Source: Oceaniglobus indicus | GTDB lineage: Bacteria > Pseudomonadota > Alphaproteobacteria > Rhodobacterales > Rhodobacteraceae | NCBI RefSeq assembly: GCF_002751875.1 | Contig: NZ_NMZM01000009.1 | Coordinates: 118,986-182,985 of the forward strand | DNA length: 64,000 bases | Direction: 5' to 3' | Part shown: positions 1-9,324 of the stretch, piece by piece | Position numbering within the stretch: the stretch's first letter is position 1 | Layout: the number at the start of each line of letters is the position of its first letter | The notes under the pieces: generated by a model | Seen by the model: the letters and a program-made list of their open reading frames with translations, nothing else | The model's database searches: none | What the model was told of the DNA's origin: nothing | Program-made: the position numbers and the translations under genes

Positions 1-2
1 GC

Positions 3-1943
3 TTCGTCGAGGAAAACCGCGACGCGGTGGACGAAGCGATCAAGTCGGCGGCCCATGTCACGACGCTGGAACTGGTCAACAACCGTCTGATCGCCAACCC
101 GATGGAGCCGCGCGTGGCGGTGGGCCAGTGGGAAAAGGGCACCGGCGATTACACGCTTTACACGACGTCGCAGAACCCCCATGTGATCCGGCTGCTGATG
201 GGGGCCTTCGTCCTGGGCATCCCCGAGCACAAGCTGCGCGTGGTCGCACCGGATGTGGGCGGCGGCTTCGGCACCAAGATCTTCCACTACGCCGAGGAGG
301 CGTTCTGCACCTTCGCCGCCAAGGAATGCCGTCGTCCGGTCAAGTGGACGTCGAGCCGGTCGGAGGCGTTCATGTCCGATGCGCACGGGCGCGATCATGT
401 CACCAAGATCGAACTGGCGCTGGACGCAGAGAACAACTTTACCGCCGTGCGCACGGAAACCTATGCCAACATGGGGGCTTACCTGTCGACCTTCGCGCCG
501 TCGGTGCCGACCTGGCTGCACGGCACGCTGATGGCGGGCAACTACCGCACGCCGCTGATTTATGTGAACGTGAAGGCGGTGTTCACCAACACGGTGCCGG
601 TGGATGCCTATCGCGGGGCCGGGCGCCCCGAGGCGACGTTCCAGCTGGAGCGGGTGATCGACAAGGCGGCGCGCGAGCTGGGCGTCGATCCCATCGAGTT
701 GCGCCGGCAGAATTTCATCACCGAGTTTCCCTATGCCACGCCCGTGGCAGTGGAATACGACACCGGCGATTACCACGCCACGATGGACAAGCTGATCGAG
801 ATCGCGGATGTCGCCGGCTTCGAGGCGCGCGCCGAGGAGAGCCGCGCGCGCGGCAAGCTGCGCGGTTTCGGCGTCAATTCCTATATCGAAGCCTGCGGCA
901 TCGCGCCGTCAAACCTTGTCGGGCAACTGGGTGCGCGGGCCGGTCTGTATGAATCGGCGACGGTGCGGGTCAACGCCACCGGCGGGCTGGTCGTGATGAC
1001 CGGCAGCCACAGCCACGGCCAGGGCCACGAGACGTCGTTTCCGCAGGTTGTCGCCGACATGATCGGCATCCCCGACGACATGATCGAGATCGTGCACGGC
1101 GATACCGCCAACACGCCCATGGGCATGGGCACCTATGGCTCGCGGTCCCTGGCGGTGGGCGGATCGGCCATCGTGCGCGCGACGGAAAAGATCATCGCGA
1201 AGGCCAAGAAGATCGCCGCCCACATCATGGAAGCGTCGGACCAGGACATCGAGTTGAAGGACGGCAAGTTCACCGTCGCCGGAACCGACAAGGAACTGGC
1301 CTGGGGCGACGTCACGCTGGCGGCCTATGTGCCGCACAACTATCCGCTGGCCGAGATGGAGCCGGGGCTGGAGGAAACCGCCTTCTACGATCCCAACAAC
1401 TTCACCTATCCTTCGGGCGCCTATGCCTGCGAGGTCGAGGTGGATCCCGAGACGGGCAAGGTCACCATCGAACGCTTTGCCGCCGCCGACGATTTCGGCA
1501 ACGTCGTCAACCCGATGATCGTCGAGGGGCAGGTCCACGGCGGCATCGCGCAAGGGGTCGGGCAGGCACTGCTGGAAAACTGCGCCTATGACGAGAACGG
1601 TCAGCTTATCTCGGCCAGCTATATGGATTATGCCATGCCGCGGGCGGACGATCTGCCGATGTTCACGGTCGATCATTCCTGCCAGACGCCCTGCACCCAC
1701 AACCCGCTGGGCGTGAAGGGATGTGGCGAGGCGGGAGCGATCGCGTCACCGCCCACGGTGGTCAACGCGGTCTGTGACGCGCTGCAGCGCGCCGGCAAGA
1801 ACGTCACCCATATCGACATGCCACTGAGCCCGGCGCGGGTCTGGGCCGCCATGCAGGGGGCAGAGCCGACCATGGGGGCGGCGCAACCGGCCGCCGGATC
1901 GGCGGGGTCGGCCGAGGGACGCTCGCTGCACGGGCAGGGCTGA
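3..1943 (+). CDS. coxL: Form II CO-dehydrogenase-like molybdenum hydroxylase, large subunit (5' end outside window)
   Basis: Xanthine-oxidase-family large subunit that binds the Mo-MCD cofactor. The frame is open to the window edge ([12 protein letters not shown] precedes the first GTG at 27), so the gene is cut and no start is assigned. The active-site loop reads AYRGAGR, which marks form II (BMS-type) enzymes; form I CO dehydrogenases carry AYRCSFR. The C-terminal GVKGCGEAG segment holds the catalytic Glu that acts near Mo. Visible length is 647 residues, against about 780 for the family. The tail after the last conserved block is Ala/Gly-rich and probably disordered. It is followed by coxM; form II operons run S-L-M, so coxS is expected just upstream. 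The real substrate of form II enzymes is often unclear, so CO oxidation is not assured. Confidence 0.93.
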   Translation, partial: FVEENRDAVDEAIKSAAHVTTLELVNNRLIANPMEPRVAVGQWEKGTGDYTLYTTSQNPHVIRLLMGAFVLGIPEHKLRVVAPDVGGGFGTKIFHYAEEAFCTFAAKECRRPVKWTSSRSEAFMSDAHGRDHVTKIELALDAENNFTAVRTETYANMGAYLSTFAPSVPTWLHGTLMAGNYRTPLIYVNVKAVFTNTVPVDAYRGAGRPEATFQLERVIDKAARELGVDPIELRRQNFITEFPYATPVAVEYDTGDYHATMDKLIEIADVAGFEARAEESRARGKLRGFGVNSYIEACGIAPSNLVGQLGARAGLYESATVRVNATGGLVVMTGSHSHGQGHETSFPQVVADMIGIPDDMIEIVHGDTANTPMGMGTYGSRSLAVGGSAIVRATEKIIAKAKKIAAHIMEASDQDIELKDGKFTVAGTDKELAWGDVTLAAYVPHNYPLAEMEPGLEETAFYDPNNFTYPSGAYACEVEVDPETGKVTIERFAAADDFGNVVNPMIVEGQVHGGIAQGVGQALLENCAYDENGQLISASYMDYAMPRADDLPMFTVDHSCQTPCTHNPLGVKGCGEAGAIASPPTVVNAVCDALQRAGKNVTHIDMPLSPARVWAAMQGAEPTMGAAQPAAGSAGSAEGRSLHGQG

Positions 1944-2045
1944 ACGGCGGGCGGCGGCCTTTCGGGGCTGCCGCGGGATTTCGAGTATTTGGATCAGTAA
2001 GAAGTCAGGGCGTGGTTCCCTGTTTTCGACTGGAGGAGAGAGACG

Positions 2046-2831
2046 ATGTATGCATTCGACCTGGAACGGCCCACGACCCTTGCGGACGCCATCGCGGCGC
2101 TGAAGGGCGAGGACGCGCAGGCGCTGGGGGGCGGCCAGACCCTGATTCCGACGCTGAAACAGCGGCTGGCCATGCCCGCGAAGCTGGTCAGCCTTGCCGG
2201 GGTGGACGAGATCAAGGGAATTTGCCGCAATGATGCCGGTCGGCTTTGCGTCGGTGGCGGCACCACCCACGGCGAGATCGCGGCGCAGTCGGATTATCCG
2301 GCCCTCGCGGCCCTGGCGGGGCGGATCGGCGATCCGGCCGTGCGCAACCGTGGCACGATCGGCGGATCGGTCGCGAACAACGATCCTTCGGCCTGCTATC
2401 CGGCAGCCTGCCTTGCATCGGGCGCGACCATCGTGACCGATCGCGGCGAATACGCGGCGGATGATTTTTTCCAGGGGATGTTCACCACGTCGCTGGCCGA
2501 GGGCGAAATCGTGACCGAGGTGCGGTTCCCGATACCGGAGGCGGCGAACTATCAGAAGTTCGCGCAGCCCGCCTCGCGGTTCCCGTTGGTCGGCGTGTTC
2601 GTGGCACGGTTTGCCGACGGCGTGCGCGTCGCCGTGACCGGTGCATCGGAAGGCGGTGTGTTCCGCTGGTCCGAGGCGGAGACGGCGCTGTCGTCGGACT
2701 TTTCGGTCGGGGCGCTGGAGGGGCTGAGCGCGTCGGCCGAGGGTCTGATCACCGACCTGCACGGATCAGCCGACTATCGGGCGCATCTGATCAAGGTGCT
2801 GACCGGCCGCGCGGTGACCGCGGCCGCGTAA
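2046..2831 (+). CDS. coxM: CO-dehydrogenase-like medium subunit, FAD-binding
   Basis: Medium (flavin) subunit of the same molybdenum hydroxylase, passing electrons from the 2Fe-2S subunit to FAD. The 261-residue protein starts at an ATG after GGAGGAGAGAG. It has the FAD-binding GGGQTLIPTLKQRL segment near residue 27 and the second flavin motif TIGGSVANNDPSA near residue 105, then a CO_deh_flav_C-type C-terminus. It lies 102 bases after coxL on the same strand and is followed by a terminator, so it ends the operon. Length is normal for the family (260-290 residues). Confidence 0.93.
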   Translation: MYAFDLERPTTLADAIAALKGEDAQALGGGQTLIPTLKQRLAMPAKLVSLAGVDEIKGICRNDAGRLCVGGGTTHGEIAAQSDYPALAALAGRIGDPAVRNRGTIGGSVANNDPSACYPAACLASGATIVTDRGEYAADDFFQGMFTTSLAEGEIVTEVRFPIPEAANYQKFAQPASRFPLVGVFVARFADGVRVAVTGASEGGVFRWSEAETALSSDFSVGALEGLSASAEGLITDLHGSADYRAHLIKVLTGRAVTAAA

Positions 2832-2854
2832 AACCCACGCTGCATCGCAGATCA

Positions 2855-2881
2855 GGGCCGGGGAAACCACCGGCCCTTTTT
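2855..2881 (+). terminator. Rho-independent terminator of the cox operon
   Basis: Seven-base perfect stem GGGCCGG / CCGGCCC with an 8-base loop followed directly by TTTTT, 23 bases after the coxM stop. It reads as a terminator only on the plus strand and separates the cox operon from the convergent C1 operon, whose last stop lies at 2886. Confidence 0.85.
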
Positions 2882-2885
2882 CGTG

Positions 2886-4925
2886 TCAACCGCGCCGGCG
2901 GCGGCGGCGTCCGCCATCCGCGCCGCTGCCGTTGGTGTTGAAGCTGACGTCGGGCAGATCCACGATGCCGTTGAGGTGCGGAAAGGGATCGGTGGCGTGG
3001 GGCAGGGCGTTGGCGTTGACGAAATGCTCCTGAAACCGGGGGGCAATGGCGGTCTCCACCTTGGTGATCCGGTGCACGGTTGCTTCGATGTCGCGCCGCG
3101 CCGCACGGTTCAGCAGGGCGATCCGGGCCCCGGTTCCCGCGGCGTTGCCCGCGCTGCGCACGTGATCCAAGGGGGCATCGGGGATCATGCCCAGAACCAT
3201 GGCGTGTTTCGCCGAGATATGCGCCCCGAACGCCCCGGCCAGAACGACGCGATCGACGGTGTCGGTGCCGAACTCGTCCATCAGCAGGCGCGCACCGGCG
3301 TAAAGCGCTGACTTGGCCAGCTGGATCGCCCGGATGTCGCCCTGCGTCACGGTGATCCGGGGGCCGTCGGTCGCGCTGGCGTCGTGGATCAGATACGAAT
3401 GGGTGCGGCCCTCGGGGATCAGCCGGTCGGTTCCGGTTTGTGCCGCCGAGCCGATCAGGCCGTTGGGGTCGACAAGACCGGCCATCCGCATCTCGGCCAC
3501 CGCCTCGATGATGCCGGATCCGCAGATGCCGGTGATCCCGGTGGATTTCGTCGCCTCGTCAAAACCGGCTTCGTCGGACCACAACGCGCACCCGATGACG
3601 CGGAAGCGGGGTTCCCTGGTGATCGGGTCGATCCGGATCTTTTCGATCGCGCCCGGCGCGGCGCGCTGGCCTGACGAGATCTGCGCGCCTTCGAAGGCGG
3701 GGCCGGTGGGCGATGAACAGGCCAGCACGCGGGTCGTGTCACCCAGCAGGATCTCGGCGTTGGTGCCGACGTCCACGATCAGGGTCAGGTCGGTCTGGCG
3801 GCCCGGTTCTTCGGACAGGGCGACAGCGGCGCAATCGGCGCCGACGTGGCCCGCGATACAGGGCAGCAGATAGAGCTTGGCCGCCGGGTTCAGCCCCGAC
3901 AGGTCAAGATCGCGCGCGTCCAGATCCATGGCGTCCGACGTCGCCAGCGCGAAGGGCGCCTGGCCCAGTTCGACCGGATCCAGCCCCAGCAGCAGATGGT
4001 GCATCACCGGGTTGCAGACGATCACCGCCTCGATGATGGCTTCGGCCGCGACGCCGGATTGTGCGGCGATTTCAAGTGCCAGATCGTTCATCGCCTCGCG
4101 CACGACACGCGTCATCTCGGCCTCGCCACCGGGGTTCATCATGACATAGCTGACCCGGCTCATCAGGTCTTCGCCGAAACGGATCTGCGGGTTCATGACG
4201 CCGGCCGATGCCTTCACCTCGCCGGTGGACAGGTCGCACAGGTGCGCCGCGATGGTGGTCGATCCGAGGTCGATGGCAAGGCCGTACAGGCCCCCCTCGT
4301 AAAGGCCGGGCCAGAGATCGACGATCGTGGGGGCGCGGTCGGTGTGGGGTTGGTTCAACGCCACCGTCACCTGCCACTTTCCCGCGCGCAGGACCGGTTG
4401 CAGCTTGCGCAGGACCGAAAGCGGGGCAGAAACCGGACCGATGTTCCATTGCTCTTTCAAGGCCAGCGACACCCGTTCCAGATCACCCGAGGGTTCGTGC
4501 ATGTCGGGTTCCGCCACCTCGATGAAATAGAGGCGGGTGGCCGGGTCCAGTTCGATGTCGCGCAGGGTTGCTTCCTTGCGCACCACCTGGGCGTGCACCT
4601 GGCTTTCGCGCGGCACGTCGATCACCACGTCGCCCTGCACCTTGGCCTGGCATCCCAGACGGCGACCCTCCTTCAGGCCGCGTTTGGATTTATACCGCTC
4701 TTCGACCGCGTTCCAGTCGGACAGGGCGTCTTGCTGAACGGTGACGCCGTGTTTCGAAAAGCTGCCATAACCCGGCGACACCTGGCATTTCGAGCAGATG
4801 CCGCGCCCGCCGCAGACGGAATCCAGATCAACGCCCAGTTGGCGCGCGGCGGTCAGGATGGGCGTGCCGGCCGGAAAGCGGCCGCGTTTGCCCGAGGGGG
4901 TGAAGATGACGAGAGGATCGGTCAT
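2886..4925 (-). CDS. RACo-like corrinoid activation protein (2Fe-2S + ASKHA ATPase, DUF4445)
   Basis: Predicted reductive activator that restores Co(I) in a methyltransferase corrinoid protein. Residues 1-100 form a plant-type 2Fe-2S ferredoxin domain with the CGGRGICSKC cluster and a later Cys in GCQAK. The rest is the ASKHA ATPase fold of the RACo/DUF4445 family, with phosphate-binding AIDLGSTTIAAHL and VDVGTNAEILLG. The ATG at 4925 gives 679 residues; the upstream in-frame extension is compositionally biased and would delay the ferredoxin domain. It is the last gene of the minus-strand C1 operon, 109 bases after the methyltransferase. The C-terminus ends in GGRRRRRRG, a tail shared with the neighbouring methyltransferase. 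No corrinoid protein is encoded in the window. Confidence 0.88.
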   Translation of the reverse strand: MTDPLVIFTPSGKRGRFPAGTPILTAARQLGVDLDSVCGGRGICSKCQVSPGYGSFSKHGVTVQQDALSDWNAVEERYKSKRGLKEGRRLGCQAKVQGDVVIDVPRESQVHAQVVRKEATLRDIELDPATRLYFIEVAEPDMHEPSGDLERVSLALKEQWNIGPVSAPLSVLRKLQPVLRAGKWQVTVALNQPHTDRAPTIVDLWPGLYEGGLYGLAIDLGSTTIAAHLCDLSTGEVKASAGVMNPQIRFGEDLMSRVSYVMMNPGGEAEMTRVVREAMNDLALEIAAQSGVAAEAIIEAVIVCNPVMHHLLLGLDPVELGQAPFALATSDAMDLDARDLDLSGLNPAAKLYLLPCIAGHVGADCAAVALSEEPGRQTDLTLIVDVGTNAEILLGDTTRVLACSSPTGPAFEGAQISSGQRAAPGAIEKIRIDPITREPRFRVIGCALWSDEAGFDEATKSTGITGICGSGIIEAVAEMRMAGLVDPNGLIGSAAQTGTDRLIPEGRTHSYLIHDASATDGPRITVTQGDIRAIQLAKSALYAGARLLMDEFGTDTVDRVVLAGAFGAHISAKHAMVLGMIPDAPLDHVRSAGNAAGTGARIALLNRAARRDIEATVHRITKVETAIAPRFQEHFVNANALPHATDPFPHLNGIVDLPDVSFNTNGSGADGGRRRRRRG

Positions 4926-5034
4926 GGCGCGCTCCGGAGGGCGAAAAACTTCAGGTGGTTCGGTCGTGGCGCGGGGTGCTGCGCGGGGGAAGGGCGCGCG
5001 CGTGGCGCGGCGCGGCGCCGGCCCGCGTGCGCGA

Positions 5035-6015
5035 TCAGGCGCGCCGGCGGCGGCGTCCGCCCCGGCCGGCGCCCGAATCCTGTGACGCCTGCGATGCCTG
5101 GGCGAAGGTCGCGCCACCCTCGACCGCGTCCATGATGCGCGAGAACGCGATCCACTGTGACCCGTTGGCGTCGTGGTTCATCAGGAAGTTGGCGGCGCGG
5201 ATCGCCTCCATCTCGGCGACGCGCATCGGGTTCATGATGGCCGAGGTCATGCCGGCGGTGATCGCCATGGGCAGGAACGCGGCGTTGATGCCGTGGCGGT
5301 GGGGCAGGCCGAAGCTGATGTTCGACGCGCCGCAGGTGGTGTTGACGCCCAGTTCATCGCGCAGGCGACGGATCAGCGCAAAGACCTGCTGGCCGGCGGT
5401 GGCCATGGCGCCGATCGGCATGACCAGCGGATCGACGACGATGTCATGGGCCGGGATGCCGTGATCGGCCGCGCGTTCGACGATCTTCTTGGCCACGGCG
5501 AAGCGGACTTCGGGATCTTCGGAAATGCCGGTGTCATCATTGCTGATCGCCACCACCGGCACGTTGTATTTCTTGACCAGCGGCAGGACCAGTTCCAGCC
5601 GTTCCTCTTCGCCGGTGACCGAGTTCAGAAGCGGCCGGCCCTCGGCGGCCTCGAGACCGTTCTGCAACGCGCCGGGGACCGAGGAATCGATGCACAGCGG
5701 CACGTCGGTGATGGCCTGGATCCGGGTGATCAGATCGCGCATCAGCGGGGGTTCGACAAAGTTGTTGTCGGCGTAACGCGGGTCTTCGGCCATCTTGTTG
5801 GTGAACACCGCGCCCGAGTTGACGTCCAGCACCATCGCCCCGCAGGCCACCTGTTCCAGCGCGTCGCGTTCGATGGTCGAGAAATCACCCAGCTCGAGTT
5901 CGGCCGACAGCTTCTTGCGCCCGGTGGGGTTGATGCGTTCGCCGATCACGCAGAACGGTTCGTCAAAGCCGATGACGACGGTTTTCGTTTTGGATTCGAT
6001 TACGGTGCGGGTCAT
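5035..6015 (-). CDS. Methyltetrahydrofolate:corrinoid methyltransferase (pterin-binding, MtgA/AcsE-like)
   Basis: Pterin-binding TIM-barrel enzyme that moves a methyl group between a corrinoid protein and tetrahydrofolate. The N-terminus has the family signature FCVIGERINPTGRKKL; later DVNSGAV, CIDSSVP and NSVTGEEERL line the folate site, as in dihydropteroate-synthase relatives. ATG at 6015 overlaps the upstream HAD stop by four bases (ATGA), giving 326 residues. Neighbouring MetF-like and RACo-like genes suggest the methyl group is delivered to THF and then oxidised. The C-terminus ends in an unusual Arg run, GGRRRRRA. The direction of transfer and the ultimate methyl donor are inference. 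Confidence 0.9.
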   Translation of the reverse strand: MTRTVIESKTKTVVIGFDEPFCVIGERINPTGRKKLSAELELGDFSTIERDALEQVACGAMVLDVNSGAVFTNKMAEDPRYADNNFVEPPLMRDLITRIQAITDVPLCIDSSVPGALQNGLEAAEGRPLLNSVTGEEERLELVLPLVKKYNVPVVAISNDDTGISEDPEVRFAVAKKIVERAADHGIPAHDIVVDPLVMPIGAMATAGQQVFALIRRLRDELGVNTTCGASNISFGLPHRHGINAAFLPMAITAGMTSAIMNPMRVAEMEAIRAANFLMNHDANGSQWIAFSRIMDAVEGGATFAQASQASQDSGAGRGGRRRRRA

Positions 6016-6668
6016 GGATGGTGTCCTTCCAGGCGTCTGAGGTGATCCCAGAGCGCGGTGTCGTTGAAATCGTCGATGCAGGCGGCGGCGCCGGCGTCGG
6101 CCAGGGTCGCGCCGGGCAGGCTGGATCGGATGCCATAGGTGAACAGGCCCGCGCCAACGGCGGCGCGGATGCCCGAAGGTGAATCCTCGAACGCCAGTGA
6201 TTTGGCGGGATCTGCACCCAGTTGCGCCAGAGCGGCAAGATAGGGCGCCGGATCGGGTTTTCCGGCCGAGCATTCGCCACCGATGATGACGGTGGAAAAG
6301 CGGTCGCCCAGGCCGATCGCGCCCAGCATGGCGTCGGCGTTGGCGCGCGGCGCGTTGGTGACGACGGCCACCGGCCAACCGCGGGCCGCCGCGTGATCCA
6401 GCAGGGCGACGGCACCGGGGGTCGCGGGCACGCTGGCGCCCAGCCGGTCGCGAAACATCGCTTCCTTCTGATCGGACAGGGCCTGTGCATCTTCGTCGGG
6501 CAACAGATCGCCGAAGATGGCCGAGTTGTGCCGCCCGTGCAGGTGCGACAGGTAATAGGCCTCGTCGATGATCCGGCCATGGTCGGCCAGCAGTTCGGCA
6601 AAGACCTGCGCGTGCAGCGGATCGGAATGAATGAGCGTTCCGTCGAGATCGAAAAGAAGGGCTGGCAC
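6012..6668 (-). CDS. HAD-superfamily phosphatase (HAD-IA, phosphoglycolate-phosphatase-like)
   Basis: HAD hydrolase with motif I LLFDLDGTLIHSD directly at the N-terminus, motif II TNAPRANAD, a central Lys in AGKPDPAPY and motif IV EDSPSGIRAA, as in beta-phosphoglucomutase/phosphoglycolate phosphatase relatives. The GTG at 6668, five bases after the upstream stop, puts the nucleophile Asp at residue 8 (218 residues). An ATG at 6719 is possible but would overlap the upstream gene by 46 bases. It sits inside the C1 operon, so it may remove a phosphorylated side product or cofactor; the substrate cannot be read from sequence. Confidence 0.85.
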   Translation of the reverse strand: MPALLFDLDGTLIHSDPLHAQVFAELLADHGRIIDEAYYLSHLHGRHNSAIFGDLLPDEDAQALSDQKEAMFRDRLGASVPATPGAVALLDHAAARGWPVAVVTNAPRANADAMLGAIGLGDRFSTVIIGGECSAGKPDPAPYLAALAQLGADPAKSLAFEDSPSGIRAAVGAGLFTYGIRSSLPGATLADAGAAACIDDFNDTALWDHLRRLEGHHP

Positions 6669-6673
6669 GTCGT

Positions 6674-7591
6674 TCAGCCCGCCGGTTTGACGGCATCGCC
6701 GCCCTGTTGCAGCGCCCATTCCGCGCTGGCCTTGATCCCGCCCAGGGGGAAGATGTGCACCTGCCGGATATTGGAGGCGGGATGGGCCGCCTTGTGCGCC
6801 GCCAGTTCGGCGACCACGTCGGTCGGCTCATAGGGCAGCAGCAGCCGGGTCACATCCATCGCGCGCTTTTGTAACACGCGCAGCGACGGGCCGACACCGC
6901 AGGCGATGGCAAAGCGGATCAGCGTTTGCAGCTTTGCGGGACCGGCGATGCCGATGTGGATCGGCAGGTCGATGCCGTTCGCCTTCAGGGCGTCGGCCCA
7001 GGCGATCACCGGCGCGGCCTCGAAACAGAACTGGGTGGCAAGGGCCATCTGCGCATCCGTCCGGCTGGAAAAGTCCTGTTTCCACTTCAGGGCGGCGGCA
7101 ACGTTGGTGTCCGATCCGTCAGGGTCGATGTCGCGGTTGCCTTCGGGGTGGCCCGCGACGTGCAGTCGGGTGAACCCGGCGGCGTCGAACAGCCCGGTTT
7201 CCAGCAGTTGCATCGAAGATTGGAACGTCCCCCGCGGTTCGGCCACGCCACCGGCCAGCAACAGCGCCTGGCTGACGCCCGCCTCGCCCTGGTAACGCGC
7301 GATCCAGTCGGCCAGCGTGGCCTTGTCGGCGATGCTCCGGGCGGGAAAATGCGGCATGACGTCGAATCCGTCACGCGCCAGCCGCGCGGCGGTCGCCACC
7401 ATGTCGTCGATCGGCGTGCCGTCGATGTGGGCGATGTAGACGCGGGTGCCCAAGGGCAGCAGGGCGCGGAAATCCCCGACCTTCTCGGCGGTTCTGGGCA
7501 TGACCTCGATCGAATAGCCGTCAAGAAAGGCCGCGACGGCGGCATTCGACGGGGCGCGCGTGTCGGTGCGGCGGAAGTTCAGCAAGGCCAT
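6674..7591 (-). CDS. Methylenetetrahydrofolate reductase-family protein (MetF-like)
   Basis: A 305-residue TIM-barrel flavoprotein relative of 5,10-methylene-THF reductase, expected to interconvert methyl-THF and methylene-THF. It is recognised from the barrel strands IEVMPRTAEKVGDF, VMPHFPARS, LLLAGGVAEPRG and the ending TQFCFEAAPVIAWADAL...IHIGIAGPA. The start at 7591 follows a GGGAGAGAA ribosome site; an upstream in-frame start at 7627 lacks one and would overlap the preceding gene. The protein is diverged from true MetF and belongs to the subgroup found beside corrinoid methyltransferases in marine alphaproteobacteria. In context it would oxidise the methyl-THF made by the neighbouring methyltransferase. 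Confidence 0.82.
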   Translation of the reverse strand: MALLNFRRTDTRAPSNAAVAAFLDGYSIEVMPRTAEKVGDFRALLPLGTRVYIAHIDGTPIDDMVATAARLARDGFDVMPHFPARSIADKATLADWIARYQGEAGVSQALLLAGGVAEPRGTFQSSMQLLETGLFDAAGFTRLHVAGHPEGNRDIDPDGSDTNVAAALKWKQDFSSRTDAQMALATQFCFEAAPVIAWADALKANGIDLPIHIGIAGPAKLQTLIRFAIACGVGPSLRVLQKRAMDVTRLLLPYEPTDVVAELAAHKAAHPASNIRQVHIFPLGGIKASAEWALQQGGDAVKPAG

Positions 7592-7617
7592 GGTTCTCTC
7601 CCAGATGCGGACGGGGA

Positions 7618-7914
7618 TCATGCCCACCCGTCGTTGCCGATCAGGGTCTTGATCCTGTCCCGGTCGTACTCTGCCTCGATCCGGGCCGCTTCGGCTTTTG
7701 CGACCTCTTCATCGTCTCCTTCGACAGTATAGGGGTCGGCGCGGCGCCATTCGGCAAGGTAATCGTCGGTGCCGGCGGCGCGCGATTTCATCGCCGCGCG
7801 GTCTATGGCCTGTTCGAACCGTTCGGCCAGCTGCACCTTGGCGGCCCGGCGGCCCTTGCCGGCGATGACCTGCGCGGGAATGTCGCGCCAATAGACGATG
7901 GTGACCTGTGTCAT
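7618..7914 (-). CDS. 'Virulence factor' family small protein, function unknown
   Basis: A 98-residue acidic/basic helical protein beginning MTQVTIVYWRDIPAQVI, with a conserved basic stretch GKGRRAAKVQLAERF. It matches the small family that databases call 'virulence factor', which in alphaproteobacteria travels with methyl-THF corrinoid methyltransferases and MetF-like proteins. The name carries no functional meaning here. It is the first gene of the five-gene minus-strand operon and is followed 26 bases later by the MetF-like gene. No signal peptide, membrane segment or known catalytic motif is visible. It could be an accessory of the corrinoid methyl-transfer system. Confidence 0.75.
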   Translation of the reverse strand: MTQVTIVYWRDIPAQVIAGKGRRAAKVQLAERFEQAIDRAAMKSRAAGTDDYLAEWRRADPYTVEGDDEEVAKAEAARIEAEYDRDRIKTLIGNDGWA

Positions 7915-8121
7915 GACCGACCTCCTGATGTTGCACCCAGCGGCGCCGACGGGCGGCAGGGGCACGCCTGTTGCGCCCTTGGTATCGGGGGCAGGCCGCG
8001 CGCGCCACCCATCGCCATGTGAAAAGGATTCACCATGATGATGAGGCGCGCGGCCCGCTGACCGCTTGCGCCGACCCACGTCGGCCATTACGCTGAACGC
8101 AACTGAATTGGAGGCGCGATC

Positions 8122-9237
8122 ATGGCGCCCGAGCGTCCCACAGGTGCGGGCGCGTTCCCGAAACCGGTCGAGCCGTCCGGCACCGTAAAACCCGACTCCG
8201 GCGCACTGTATGCTGCGCTGGACCTTGGCACGAACTCGTGCCGGATGCTGATTGCCCAGCCACGGGGCAACCAGTTTCAGGTCGTGGACAGCTTTTCCAA
8301 GTCGGTGCAACTGGGTCTGGGGCTGGAGGCGTCGGGCCGATTGTCGCGCGCATCGATGAACCGGACGGTCCAGGCCCTGCGGATCTGTGCCGGCAAGCTG
8401 AAGAAGAACAACGTGCGCCGGATGCGCCTTGTTGCGACCGAAGCGTGCCGGCGGGCCACCAACGGGCGCGAGTTCATGTCGCTGGTGCGCCGGGAAACCG
8501 GTCTGAAGCTGGAAATCATCCAGCCCGAGGAAGAGGCCCGGCTGGCCGTCATCTCGTGTGCGCCGCTGGTGGGCAACCGGACCGAACAACTGCTGGTCGT
8601 CGATATCGGCGGCGGATCGACCGAACTGGTCTGGATCGATCTGACCCGCGTCCCGCGCGAGGAGCGCCCCAAGGCGATCATGCGGCTGCATTCGGGGTTC
8701 GCGCCCGACAAGGCATCGGTGTTTGCGGCGGCGCGGGTCGTCGACTGGATCTCCGTGCCCCTGGGCGTGGCCACCCTGCGCGATCAGTTCAACGATGTCA
8801 AAAGCGATGCCGCGCGCTTTGCCCTGATGTCGTGGTTCTTCGAGGAAAACCTGTCCGAGTTCACCCCGGCATCGGCCACGCAGGACAAGGAGGGGTTCCA
8901 GATCATCGGCACCTCCGGCACCGTTACCACGGTGGCGGCGTCGCACCTGGGGCTGAAGCGGTATGACCGCAACCGGGTTGACGGGCTGCGCATGACGTCG
9001 GACCAGATCGACAAGGTGATCCGCGAATACCTGACCCTTGGCCCGGAAGGGCGGCGGGTGGATCCGCGCATCGGGCGCGACCGCCAGGCGTTGATCATGT
9101 CGGGGGCCGCAATCCTTCAGGCGTTGCTGCGGATCTGGCCGACCGACCGGCTTTCGGTGGCCGATCGGGGGCTGCGCGAGGGGCTGCTGTATTCGCAGAT
9201 GTCGGCCGATGGCGTGCTGCGCGACGGGACACGCTGA
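8122..9237 (+). CDS. ppx: Exopolyphosphatase / pppGpp phosphohydrolase family protein
   Basis: ASKHA-fold phosphatase of the Ppx/GppA family, acting on polyphosphate or pppGpp in the cytoplasm. Signature motifs are ALDLGTNSCRMLI (phosphate-1), LVVDIGGGSTELVWID (phosphate-2) and IGTSGTVTTVAA near residue 263. At 371 residues it is the short form without the C-terminal HD domain. ATG at 8122 follows a good GGAGG site at about 8109. It is monocistronic and divergent from the C1 operon; the 207-base gap must carry both promoters. Ppx and GppA cannot be told apart from sequence alone. Confidence 0.9.
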   Translation: MAPERPTGAGAFPKPVEPSGTVKPDSGALYAALDLGTNSCRMLIAQPRGNQFQVVDSFSKSVQLGLGLEASGRLSRASMNRTVQALRICAGKLKKNNVRRMRLVATEACRRATNGREFMSLVRRETGLKLEIIQPEEEARLAVISCAPLVGNRTEQLLVVDIGGGSTELVWIDLTRVPREERPKAIMRLHSGFAPDKASVFAAARVVDWISVPLGVATLRDQFNDVKSDAARFALMSWFFEENLSEFTPASATQDKEGFQIIGTSGTVTTVAASHLGLKRYDRNRVDGLRMTSDQIDKVIREYLTLGPEGRRVDPRIGRDRQALIMSGAAILQALLRIWPTDRLSVADRGLREGLLYSQMSADGVLRDGTR

Positions 9238-9258
9238 TCGCTGCGATGGGGTGCCGAT

Positions 9259-9285
9259 GACCCCGTCCGCGGCACGCGGCGGGGT
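9259..9285 (+). terminator. Hairpin after ppx, possible terminator
   Basis: GACCCCG...CGGGGTC arms, extended by CCGCG/CGCGG with one mismatch, 21 bases after the ppx stop. There is no T-run, so it may be a Rho-linked or bidirectional stem between the convergent ppx and UspA genes. Confidence 0.4.
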
Positions 9286-9324
9286 CGGCGTTGATTCAGC
9301 TTTCGGGGCCGGGCACGGTGGCGA

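Noticed and set aside
3846..5135. 429-codon plus-strand frame opposite the corrinoid activator
   Set aside because: Shadow; the minus-strand gene has clear 2Fe-2S and ASKHA motifs.
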